Positions 1 to 6,180 of a stretch of 19,424 bases of DNA are shown here, piece by piece. Under the pieces are notes generated by a model. It saw only the letters and a list, made by a program, of their open reading frames with translations. It searched no databases and was not told the DNA's origin. A program made the translations under genes and the position numbers. The stretch is from positions 1 to 19,424 of the forward strand of contig CAAEWE010000026.1 in assembly GCA_900759665.1 (NCBI GenBank). Reading direction: 5' to 3'. This stretch comes from Lachnospiraceae bacterium (GTDB lineage: Bacteria; Bacillota; Clostridia; Lachnospirales; Lachnospiraceae). Numbering within the stretch: position 1 is the first letter of the stretch; every line of letters starts with the position of its first letter.

Positions 1-358
1 GAAATAAAAAGCCGGGACAGCTTCATATTCCCCGCGTATGCGGGGGTGAACCTTATTAAGCTGATACGCCCCGTAAAGGGGCAAGATATTCCCCGCGTAT
101 GCGGGGGTGAACCTGCACAGAAGGGAGGAAAGTAAGATGGCAAAGGATATTCCCCGCGTATGCGGGGGTGAACCTGGAGAATTTCATCTAATCCCATTAG
201 GAGTTGGATATTCCCCGCGTATGCGGGGGTGAACCTGTTCGGCATCCTTTCTGCCACGCACAACTCCGATATTCCCCGCGTATGCGGGGGTGAACCTAAT
301 AGAACAAAGAGCTGAAAGGCAGGAACGACATATTCCCCGTATATGCAGTGCAAATTTG
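1..358 (+). CRISPR. Type I-E-like CRISPR array, leader-distal end
   Basis: Five identical 29-nt repeats start at 25, 86, 147, 208 and 269, and a decayed sixth starts at 330. The period is exactly 61, so spacers are 32 nt (54-85, 115-146, 176-207, 237-268, 298-329); 1-24 is probably a partial spacer. Each repeat holds the perfect hairpin CCCCGC-GTAT-GCGGGG and ends GTGAACCT, which matches the 29/32 geometry and sequence style of type I-E repeats. The base before the repeat is G in four of six cases, so the unit could be one base longer. Decay of the last repeat places the leader, and probably the cas genes, to the left of the window, with transcription on the plus strand. No cas gene is visible, so the subtype rests on the repeat alone. 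Confidence 0.96.
330..358 (+). repeat. Degenerate terminal CRISPR repeat
   Basis: The first ten bases (ATATTCCCCG) match the consensus repeat, then substitutions accumulate, and the 3' arm of the hairpin (GCGGGG) has become GCAGTG. The crRNA stem can therefore not form here. Loss of sequence in the final repeat is the usual mark of the leader-distal array end. Confidence 0.85.
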
Positions 359-573
359 CCTAGTACAAACTTGGAGGTTGTCTATGGTGATGTTTTTTTA
401 ATTAGGGAAAAATAAAATTAGATGATTTAAGATCATAAACAATAGTTATTATTGAAGTGTTATTAAAAAAATAGACAATAAAATAATTAGTTGTTTGGTG
501 ACAGTAAAACATATGGTCAATATCATAAAATGCTGTTCAATATTTGGATGTATGGTTATGTTTGATGAAGTAA
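359..573. other. AT-rich intergenic stretch, no gene recognised
   Basis: This segment between the CRISPR end and the Rpn remnant is strongly AT-rich, with short A and T runs and stops in all frames. I see no convincing ribosome binding site with a start codon, no terminator and no repeat copy. It is probably decayed sequence belonging to the lost 5' part of the following remnant, but I could not trace the reading frame back through it. Confidence 0.5.
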
Positions 574-858
574 TGGGATGGACCAACGTCTTTGCACGAA
601 ATGTTTTCTGTACAGGATGATGTGATACGGAGATATGCACAGGATTATCGGGTGCATCTGTTAGACCCAAGTAGAATTTTGCAGGAAGACTTCAAAAAAT
701 TTGCATCAAGCCTGCGGGAAGTGTTAAACTATATTAAATATTCCAAAGACGAAAACGAGCTGACAAGACTGCTTGCAGAGGATGAACGCTTAAAGGCAGA
801 GGAAGCGGGACTGTCCTGTGAGGCATTTGCACGGAAAATGGAGTCAGAAAAAAGTTGA
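574..858 (+). pseudogene. 3' remnant of Rpn family PD-(D/E)XK nuclease/transposase
   Basis: The frame reads WDGPTSLHEMF directly after an in-frame TAA (571-573) and goes on with YAQDYRVHLLDPSRI, FKKFASSLREVLNYIKYSKD and a Glu/Lys-rich tail. The WDGP-x-SLHEM segment, the 'DY-x-hydrophobic-LIxP' segment and the 'IKYSKD' segment are what I recall from the C-terminal half of Rpn (YhgA-like) recombination-promoting nucleases, which are very common in Lachnospiraceae. The nuclease core that should precede them, some 150-200 residues, is missing. A TTG at 592 could open an 88-residue frame, but the homology begins upstream of it and no ribosome binding site precedes it, so I call it a broken gene. 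The stop codon overlaps the putative promoter of the fucosidase gene. Confidence 0.7.
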
Positions 859-883
859 CAACTAATTTTGGAATTTTGATATT
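855..883 (+). promoter_or_regulatory. Putative sigma-A promoter of the fucosidase gene
   Basis: A perfect -35 hexamer TTGACA (855-860) is followed after 17 bases by GATATT (878-883), four of six matches to TATAAT. The expected transcription start lies about 20 bases before the ribosome binding site GAGGAGAG (901-908). Confidence 0.45.
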
Positions 884-913
884 TGGAAAAGAAGAAGTTA
901 GAGGAGAGAGATT

Positions 914-2278
914 ATGAACAACAATCAAAAAAGATTTATTCCAACAGGAAGAGTTTTTCTTAGCTTTGCATTGATTTTCTGTCTGCTGACAGGAGTGGTG
1001 CAAAGCGGAGCAGCGGTATCGGCATACAATGTTCCGGACAACATGAAATGGTGGGCTGAGGACAAGTTTGGTATGTTCATCCACTTTGGCTCTTATTCTG
1101 AATATGGTCAGGGTGAATGGGCGATGCAGACGCAGGGAATATCCAAGGAGAAATATCAGGAGACCATATCAGCGAAGTTTAATCCCACACAATTTGATGC
1201 AAAGGAGATTGTTTCTTATGCCAAAAAGGCAGGAATGAAGTATCTCGTATTTACAGCAAAGCATCATGAAGGTCTTGCTATGTGGGATACGAAGGTAGCA
1301 AGTTTTACGGATCACACCGGTCAGAAGATATACAGCCTTCAGCAGTATACTCCGTTTGGCAGCACCGGACGTGATATTATCATGGAACTAAAAAACGCCT
1401 GTGATGAGGCAGGCATCAAGTTTGGACTGTATTATTCCATTATTGACTGGAATCATTCATCCCAGACCATCAAAGGGAATTTTACCCAGATGAAATCATG
1501 GGATGCCCGCACGTCATATATCAATGATATGAAAGCACAGCTAAAGGAGCTTGTGGATACATACGATCCGGCGGTTATGTGGTTTGACGGTGACTGGACT
1601 TACCGCAAGGATGCACCGACCTTATCACAATGGTGGACGAAAGCGGATGGAGAAGATCTTTACCAATATGTAAAATCCCTGAAACAGAGTATTATTGTGA
1701 ATGAACGTGTGTGCCGTGGATTTGGGCTCGGTGACTTTGAATGTCCGGAGCAGAATATTCCGGAAAAGGCACCATCCAGATCGTGGGAAACCTGCCAGAC
1801 CATGAACGGAGCATGGGGTTACAATAAGAACTGTGAGAAGGCATATTATGATGTACGATATATGGTACAGGACCTGGTGGAGGTTGCATCAAAGGATGGA
1901 AATTATCTGCTCAATATTGGTCCGAAAGGGAATGGAGCGGTGACAGCGGGAACCCAAAAGGTTTTGTCCGGTATCGGCACATGGATAAAGAAAAATGGAG
2001 AAAGCATCTACGGAAGTTCTGGGACGCCTTTTCAGAAAAAGCCATCCTGGGGACGTTATACCCGGAAGGAAAATAAGGTATATGCCCACGTCATAAAATG
2101 GCCAAAGAATCAGAAGCTTGTGGCAGCGAAGCTGAAAAATAAAAAGCTGCAGAAGGTTTCTCTCCTGCAGAATGGAAAAGCATTAAAATATTCCGTAAAG
2201 AATAATAAGATCACCATAAAAGTTCCAAAGAAATGTCCGGACAAGTCGGATACCGTGATCTCGTTGGAATATAAGTAA
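914..2278 (+). CDS. Secreted GH29 alpha-L-fucosidase
   Basis: This 454-residue protein is an exo-acting, retaining alpha-L-fucosidase that should release fucose from host or plant glycans. An N-terminal signal peptide has a basic start, a hydrophobic core at about residues 14-30 and an Ala-rich end (about 31-37). The GH29 core follows: WWAEDKFGMFIHFG (about 46-59), the substrate-binding KHHEG (116-120) and the nucleophile motif WFDGDW with Asp225 as likely nucleophile. WETCQTMNGAWGYN (291-304) and NYLLNIGPKGNG lie downstream. A Lys-rich beta domain forms the C-terminus. The length suits a single GH29 module without binding or anchoring domains, so it is probably free in the medium. GAGGAGAG six bases upstream of ATG fixes the start. 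It stands alone behind its own promoter and converges on the MATE gene. GH29-A versus GH29-B cannot be decided by eye. Confidence 0.93.
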   Translation: MNNNQKRFIPTGRVFLSFALIFCLLTGVVQSGAAVSAYNVPDNMKWWAEDKFGMFIHFGSYSEYGQGEWAMQTQGISKEKYQETISAKFNPTQFDAKEIVSYAKKAGMKYLVFTAKHHEGLAMWDTKVASFTDHTGQKIYSLQQYTPFGSTGRDIIMELKNACDEAGIKFGLYYSIIDWNHSSQTIKGNFTQMKSWDARTSYINDMKAQLKELVDTYDPAVMWFDGDWTYRKDAPTLSQWWTKADGEDLYQYVKSLKQSIIVNERVCRGFGLGDFECPEQNIPEKAPSRSWETCQTMNGAWGYNKNCEKAYYDVRYMVQDLVEVASKDGNYLLNIGPKGNGAVTAGTQKVLSGIGTWIKKNGESIYGSSGTPFQKKPSWGRYTRKENKVYAHVIKWPKNQKLVAAKLKNKKLQKVSLLQNGKALKYSVKNNKITIKVPKKCPDKSDTVISLEYK

Positions 2279-2304
2279 CTGAAATCTCAATATCATTACA
2301 CCAG

Positions 2305-2331
2305 AGCAGGCGGAGTATTACTTTGCCTGCT
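2305..2331. terminator. Shared hairpin between convergent fucosidase and MATE genes
   Basis: AGCAGGC (2305-2311) pairs perfectly with GCCTGCT (2325-2331); the interior can extend through G-T pairs and AG/CT. On the plus strand TTTAA follows. The MATE stop codon (2318-2320) lies inside the loop. The T-tract is short on both strands, so termination efficiency is uncertain. Confidence 0.45.
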
Positions 2332-3664
2332 TTAATGTATGTCCAAAAATCAGGACAGCCAGAACGGCGGTAAGAGCCTCGGCGATCCAAAAGGCATGCC
2401 ATACGCCAACAGCTCCCAGAATATGGCTGGCGATAAAGGCAATCGGTATGATCAATACCGCATAACGACATAAGGAGATGACCAGTGAGGAGAGTCCTTT
2501 GCCTAGTGCCTCCAAAGCACCAGAAGCGGTAACGGAAAGGGAGGAGGTCATAAAGCCGGCACTGATAATACGCAGAGCCAGGGCGCCGGAGCGGATTGTG
2601 TACGGATTGTCCGAAAAAAGTCCCATAAGCTGCCCGGGAATTGTCAGGCAGAGCAGCATACCGCCAAGCAGGATCAGGAAAACAATGATCAGCGCATCTT
2701 TAAAAATACTGCGAACCCGGGCATGCTCCCCGGCACCATAATTGTAACTCAGCAAAGGACGCATTCCCTGAATGACGCCATTGGCGGTAAGGTACAAGAA
2801 TGTCTGTAATTTGTAGTAGACGCCCAGAATAAAGACATAGGTCTGGGAATATGCCGCCAGTATGACATTGATGGAGGAAATCAGCAGTGATGGGAGTGCC
2901 AGATTCAGGGAAGCAGGAATGCCAATGGCGTACAGTTTGCGGCAGATCTGGCGGTCGGGACGCACACAGTCACGTCGGATGCGGACAGATAACGGACGGC
3001 AGAAATAAATGATGACGTAGGACAAGGCACTGATGGTCTGGCCAAGTCCTGTGGCAAGGGCAGCCCCCTCGATCTCCATGCGTGGAAAAGGTCCGAGTCC
3101 AAATATCAGGATTGGATCCAGGATAATATTGGCAATGCATCCGATCATCATGCAAACCATGGAAACGGCCATGCGTCCCACTGCCTGAAACACCTTTTCG
3201 AAGACAAGCTCCCAGGCGAACATGACGGAGAAAGCAAATACAATATGGGAATAACGCAGTCCCAGATGGATCGTTGCTGTATCCGAAGTAAACATTTTCA
3301 AAAACGGATGGATCGTCAGCAGGCAGAATACCATTAAAAGGATCCCGTGAACCGTGCTGAGGATGACACCCTGGGTTGCGGCACGGTCTGCCTTCTCCTG
3401 ATTCTGTGCACCCAGATAAAAGGAGATCACAGCATTGATCCCGACGCCAAATCCGATCATCACGGCATTGATCAGATTTTGCATAGGATAAACCAGAGAT
3501 AATGCGGTCATGGCATCTTCACTGATCTTTGCCACAAAAAAGCTGTCTACAATATTGTACAGAGAGTTTACCAGCATGGAAATAACCATCGGCAGTGCCA
3601 TAGTCAGAAGCAGCCGGAGTATCGGTTGGGTTTTCATATAAGTCTGATCCGTGTCTTTCATCAT
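2318..3664 (-). CDS. MATE family efflux transporter
   Basis: This 448-residue polytopic membrane protein belongs to the multidrug and toxic compound extrusion family, which expels cationic drugs or metabolites using a Na+ or H+ gradient. Two homologous MatE halves are visible. The first begins ILRLLLTMALPMVISMLVNSLYNIVDSFFVA, with the family's typical 'P-x-(x)-S-x-L' and 'NIVDSFF' segments. The second begins around LYAIGIPASLNLALPSLLISSINVIL. About twelve hydrophobic helices are seen and the length is usual for the family. Two adjacent ATGs (3664, 3661) lie behind AAAGGA. The leader contains an intrinsic terminator and two further hairpins, suggesting attenuation control. The substrate cannot be predicted. 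Confidence 0.93.
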   Translation of the reverse strand: MMKDTDQTYMKTQPILRLLLTMALPMVISMLVNSLYNIVDSFFVAKISEDAMTALSLVYPMQNLINAVMIGFGVGINAVISFYLGAQNQEKADRAATQGVILSTVHGILLMVFCLLTIHPFLKMFTSDTATIHLGLRYSHIVFAFSVMFAWELVFEKVFQAVGRMAVSMVCMMIGCIANIILDPILIFGLGPFPRMEIEGAALATGLGQTISALSYVIIYFCRPLSVRIRRDCVRPDRQICRKLYAIGIPASLNLALPSLLISSINVILAAYSQTYVFILGVYYKLQTFLYLTANGVIQGMRPLLSYNYGAGEHARVRSIFKDALIIVFLILLGGMLLCLTIPGQLMGLFSDNPYTIRSGALALRIISAGFMTSSLSVTASGALEALGKGLSSLVISLCRYAVLIIPIAFIASHILGAVGVWHAFWIAEALTAVLAVLIFGHTLKQAK

Positions 3665-3823
3665 AATCTATCATCCTTTCCCATGAAATGAAAACATCGT
3701 TTTGTTTTTTTATGTTGCAGGCATTTTTCTATGAACGAAAAATGCCGCATGACCAAATGGCCATGCGGCGAAAAGTAAATGTGTTCTCACACATTTAGAA
3801 AAATCCACATAAGTTTTAGAACG
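3665..3823 (-). promoter_or_regulatory. Structured MATE leader, candidate attenuator
   Basis: On the minus strand three hairpins follow each other between the probable transcription start (about 3823) and the MATE ribosome binding site. Hairpin 1 is AAATGTGT/ACACATTT (3796-3789 with 3784-3777). Hairpin 2 is GCCGCATG/CATGCGGC (3769-3762 with 3751-3744), followed at once by ATTTTTC, an intrinsic terminator shape. Hairpin 3 is GCATTTTTC/GAAAAATGC (3745-3737 with 3729-3721) and takes up the T-tract of hairpin 2. A seven-codon frame, MWIFLNV-stop (3810-3787), ends inside hairpin 1 but has no ribosome binding site. It matches no riboswitch I know. Confidence 0.5.
3738..3769 (-). terminator. Intrinsic terminator inside the MATE leader
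   Basis: A perfect 8-bp GC-rich stem, GCCGCATG with CATGCGGC, with a 10-base loop, is followed on the minus strand by A-TTTTT. It lies downstream of the MATE promoter and upstream of the MATE start, so it would stop MATE transcription early. The plus strand has no T-tract here. Confidence 0.6.
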
Positions 3824-3829
3824 GATTTT

Positions 3830-3858
3830 ATACTAACATAAGAAAACGGGAATGTCAA
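3830..3858 (-). promoter_or_regulatory. Putative sigma-A promoter of the MATE gene
   Basis: On the minus strand a perfect TTGACA (3858-3853) is separated by 17 bases from TAGTAT (3835-3830), four of six matches to TATAAT. It would produce a leader of about 155 nt. Confidence 0.5.
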
Positions 3859-3897
3859 AAATAAATTTTTGAAAAAAATATAAAAAATTGAAGGTTT

Positions 3898-3925
3898 TTG
3901 CCAAATCCACTCGTTTGTATATAAT
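3898..3925 (+). promoter_or_regulatory. Sigma-A promoter of the first ECF sigma operon
   Basis: TTGCCA (3898-3903) and a perfect TATAAT (3920-3925) are spaced by 16 bases, about 15 bases before the strong ribosome binding site AAAGGAGG. A housekeeping-type promoter suggests a basal supply of the sigma factor. I see no ECF-type GAAC/CGTC promoter here. Confidence 0.65.
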
Positions 3926-3954
3926 GAGAGGGGTGAGAAAGGAGGTGATGAGAC

Positions 3955-4467
3955 TTGACGGACAATTCCATACAGACAGCGCAGTTGGAGAGAGCTCTGG
4001 AAAAATATGAGAGGCTGATCTTTTCCATCTGCTATCGTATGGTGGGTGATTATTTTGAGGCACAGGATGCGACACAGGAAACATTTCTTACATATTACAA
4101 AGTGCTGGACCGCTTTGACGGACAGAATGAAAAGGCATTTCTTACAAAGATTGCGACGAACAAATGTCTGGATTTTTTGAAGCAAAAAGGAAGGAAAGAA
4201 ATGCCTTCGGAGTCGGAAGTGCTGGAAAGCAGAGCCGGGACGGTTTCATCACCGGAGGAACGGTTCCTGGAGGAGGAAGTGAAGGATGAGCTTGCGAGAG
4301 CGTGCCGCGACTTGAAACCTCCCTATGGGCAGATTGCCTACGAATTTTATTGCTGCGACAGAACCGCGCGGGAGATCGCAGAGCAAAAGGGGATCAAATT
4401 AAAGACAGTACAGACGCAGGTTTTAAGAGCAAAGAAAATGCTTCAGAAAAAACTGGGGCAAAGATGA
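3955..4467 (+). CDS. ECF-type RNA polymerase sigma factor
   Basis: This 170-residue protein has the two-domain plan of extracytoplasmic-function sigma factors. Region 2 runs over about residues 15-80 (YERLIFSICYRMVGDYFEAQDATQETFLTYY and FLTKIATNKCLDFLKQK). Region 4 is a C-terminal helix-turn-helix (REIAEQKGIKLKTVQTQVLRAKKMLQKKL). It should direct polymerase to a stress regulon when released from its anti-sigma factor. The start is TTG: AAAGGAGG (3938-3945) is nine bases upstream, and the nearby ATG (3948) is out of frame. The next gene is a zinc-finger anti-sigma factor, supporting a paired regulatory unit with two membrane proteins further downstream. The inducing signal is unknown; envelope stress is an inference from the neighbours. 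Confidence 0.9.
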   Translation: MTDNSIQTAQLERALEKYERLIFSICYRMVGDYFEAQDATQETFLTYYKVLDRFDGQNEKAFLTKIATNKCLDFLKQKGRKEMPSESEVLESRAGTVSSPEERFLEEEVKDELARACRDLKPPYGQIAYEFYCCDRTAREIAEQKGIKLKTVQTQVLRAKKMLQKKLGQR

Positions 4468-4471
4468 TACG

Positions 4472-4543
4472 GCTATTTGCTTCTGAGTGAAGGCAAATAG
4501 CTTTGATGGCAGAAGTGAAATTGCATGCACGAATATTCACTTC
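4472..4543 (+). repeat. Two hairpins between sigma and anti-sigma genes
   Basis: GCTATTTGC (4472-4480) pairs perfectly with GCAAATAGC (4493-4501), and GAAGTGAA (4512-4519) with TTCACTTC (4536-4543). Both lie in the 114-bp gap between the two genes. The first is followed by only TTTG, so it is at best a weak terminator. They may adjust the sigma to anti-sigma ratio through partial termination or mRNA processing. Confidence 0.6.
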
Positions 4544-4581
4544 GCCTCTTCGCGATAAACGCTCAGAAAGAGAGGAATAAT

Positions 4582-5121
4582 ATGGCACATATTACAGATC
4601 AGCAGATCACGAAATATTATCAGCATCGGTTGACGGCAAACGAAGAAATGGAATTATTGCAGCATGCAGCACAGTGCGAATATTGTGCCGGACGGTTGGC
4701 AGCAGGGCTCCCAGAGGTGGAAATGATATCGCTGCCACGGGGAGTAACGGCAGGGATTTTGGAAAAAGCAGCAAGGATTCCTGACCGGAAGCAGAAACAG
4801 AGAGAATATTACCGGTATTGTACCAGAGTGGCATTGGGAGTCTGTATGGCACTGGGCCTTATGGTGACAGTGAATTTTCAGGGAGAACGGGGGCTGCCGG
4901 TAACGACACAGTCTCATATCATTTCCGATGTGGGGACATCTGTTTCTAGGTGTGATCCGGAGAGAATCATAACAAAGCAAGACTCTGAAAAGCTTGCTTA
5001 CCAGCAGCGGTTAGAGAAGGAAAGGCAGAAACAGAAGGAGCAGAGAGAAAAGTTTGTAGAAAAAAAGCAGCAGGAAGGCAAGTGGGACATCAGTAACTGG
5101 TTTCTGAAAAAAAAGCAATAA
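4582..5121 (+). CDS. Zinc-finger anti-sigma factor, single-pass membrane protein
   Basis: This 179-residue protein is the likely antagonist of the preceding ECF sigma factor. It carries an N-terminal zf-HC2/ZAS-type motif H-x3-C-x2-C (His28, Cys32, Cys35) after a short helix, the module by which such proteins hold region 2/4 of the sigma factor. One membrane helix lies at about residues 82-98 (RVALGVCMALGLMVTVN). The extracytoplasmic part has about 80 residues and ends in a highly charged, Lys/Glu/Gln-rich likely coiled coil (about 136-166). I chose ATG 4582 because GAGAGGAAT precedes it and the zinc motif then sits at the usual position. A TTG at 4525 would add 19 residues overlapping the upstream hairpin. 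No recognisable outer sensor domain is present. Confidence 0.85.
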   Translation: MAHITDQQITKYYQHRLTANEEMELLQHAAQCEYCAGRLAAGLPEVEMISLPRGVTAGILEKAARIPDRKQKQREYYRYCTRVALGVCMALGLMVTVNFQGERGLPVTTQSHIISDVGTSVSRCDPERIITKQDSEKLAYQQRLEKERQKQKEQREKFVEKKQQEGKWDISNWFLKKKQ

Positions 5122-5170
5122 ATTTATTTCATATAAAATTTTGAGAATATTAGAAATTAGGAGGATCATT

Positions 5171-5722
5171 ATGAAGCGAAAAAGAGGAAAATTTATGACA
5201 TTTATTTTATCCTGTATTCCGGGAGCAGGCCAGATGTATCTGGGTTTTTTTAAGGAAGGCGTCAGTCTGATGCTGCTCTTTATTGGAGTTCTGGTATTAT
5301 CAAGCTGGCTGTATGTGGATGTGCTTGGCCTTCTGGCGATCGTTGCCTGGTTTTACGCATTTTTTGATGCGATCAACAAAAATTCCATGCCGGATGAAGA
5401 GTTTGCGGCATTGGAGGATCATTATGTGTTGCTGGAAAATGTACAGGAGCTGCCAAAACTATCCGTGGGTAAAGGCAAAAAATTTGCAGCCGTATTTTTG
5501 ATCTTGTTTGGAATTTATCTGCTGGGAAATGATGTGGTGGCGATTATGGCACAGTGCGGCATTTATCTTTCCTATGAGCTGAGCCGGATCCTGACCCGTT
5601 ATATTCCGCAGATGCTGATCTCATTCTTGATCATTGGGCTTGGTATTAAAATGATCCTTGGCAAAAAATCAGATCTGCAGGATGACGATGATAAATATCT
5701 GGAAGGGAGAGAGGACGAATGA
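5171..5722 (+). CDS. TM2-like multi-spanning membrane protein
   Basis: This 183-residue protein has a basic N-terminus and the segment FILSCIPGAGQMYLGFFKEG, which resembles TM2-type and related small membrane proteins (P-G-x-G-x-x-Y-L-G). Hydrophobic helices lie at about residues 12-30, 34-66, 105-125 and 145-165. An acidic, Asp/Glu-rich tail closes the protein. AGGAGG nine bases... upstream of ATG 5171 decides the start; the frame extends further up but has no binding site there. It lies 49 bases after the anti-sigma gene and its stop overlaps the next start (ATGA), so it belongs to the sigma operon and is translationally coupled to its partner. Its molecular function is unknown; an envelope role is inferred. 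Confidence 0.75.
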   Translation: MKRKRGKFMTFILSCIPGAGQMYLGFFKEGVSLMLLFIGVLVLSSWLYVDVLGLLAIVAWFYAFFDAINKNSMPDEEFAALEDHYVLLENVQELPKLSVGKGKKFAAVFLILFGIYLLGNDVVAIMAQCGIYLSYELSRILTRYIPQMLISFLIIGLGIKMILGKKSDLQDDDDKYLEGREDE

Positions 5723-6024
5723 GAGAACGCAGGATTGGAACGATCACCATGGGAGTTTGCCTGGTAGTATTCGGTGTACTGTTTTTGGTACATATCTTTG
5801 GAGGTTTTTTGAATTATGAATTAATCTTTCATTTATGGCCGTTGATTTTGATCGGTCTGGGGATAGAAATATTATTTTATACCTGTCTGGCATCAGACAA
5901 AGCAGGAAAATATGATTTTGCCGCGATCATTATATTGTTTCTGTTGACAGGATTTTCCCTGTGTATGGCGGGGGCAGACTGGCTTGTGACAAATGTGCCG
6001 CAGGAGGTTTGGTTTCGTATGTAA
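5719..6024 (+). CDS. LiaI/LiaF-like transmembrane-region protein
   Basis: This 101-residue membrane protein begins RRIGTITMGVCLVVFGVLFLVHIFGG and continues with LIFHLWPLILIGLGIEIL, the 'G-x-G-x-x-F/L...WPLILIxxGxE' pattern of the LiaI-LiaF-like transmembrane region found in Firmicute cell-envelope stress operons. Three or four hydrophobic helices occupy nearly the whole protein. The cytosolic LiaF C-terminal domain is absent, so it is a stand-alone membrane part. It overlaps the preceding stop by four bases (ATGA) and is the last gene of the operon, with a terminator 57 bases downstream. The family link suggests the operon answers envelope damage. Confidence 0.75.
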   Translation: MRERRIGTITMGVCLVVFGVLFLVHIFGGFLNYELIFHLWPLILIGLGIEILFYTCLASDKAGKYDFAAIIILFLLTGFSLCMAGADWLVTNVPQEVWFRM

Positions 6025-6080
6025 AGATAGTAAATAAACATCGGTAGATTGAATCTTGCATATTTATTGCAGCATTTTTG

Positions 6081-6116
6081 AAAAAAACGTGTCTATATAG
6101 GTAGATGCGTTTTTTT
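6081..6116 (+). terminator. Terminator of the first sigma operon
   Basis: AAAAAAACG (6081-6089) pairs with CGTTTTTTT (6108-6116), and the interior continues with two G-T pairs and TCTA/TAGA. The A and T tracts make it potentially active on both strands. Confidence 0.8.
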
Positions 6117-6180
6117 GTGGAACAATTACCGTTTTCTATAAAACGCATCATTCTAAAATATGACAAAGGGGGATTTTCAG

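Noticed and set aside
449..670. 73-residue minus-strand reading frame across the AT-rich stretch
   Set aside because: It has no ribosome binding site, low-complexity hydrophobic sequence and overlaps the Rpn remnant on the other strand.
3665..3823. Guanidine or preQ1 riboswitch upstream of the MATE exporter
   Set aside because: The ACGR loops of the guanidine-II class and other known landmarks are absent; only a generic hairpin/terminator layout is visible.
3787..4185. 132-residue minus-strand frame over the start of the first sigma gene
   Set aside because: It is antisense to a well-supported sigma factor and crosses its promoter; only the last seven codons are worth noting as a possible leader frame.
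4525..4581. TTG start extending the anti-sigma protein by 19 residues
   Set aside because: It falls in the loop of an upstream hairpin and lacks a ribosome binding site; ATG 4582 has GAGAGG.
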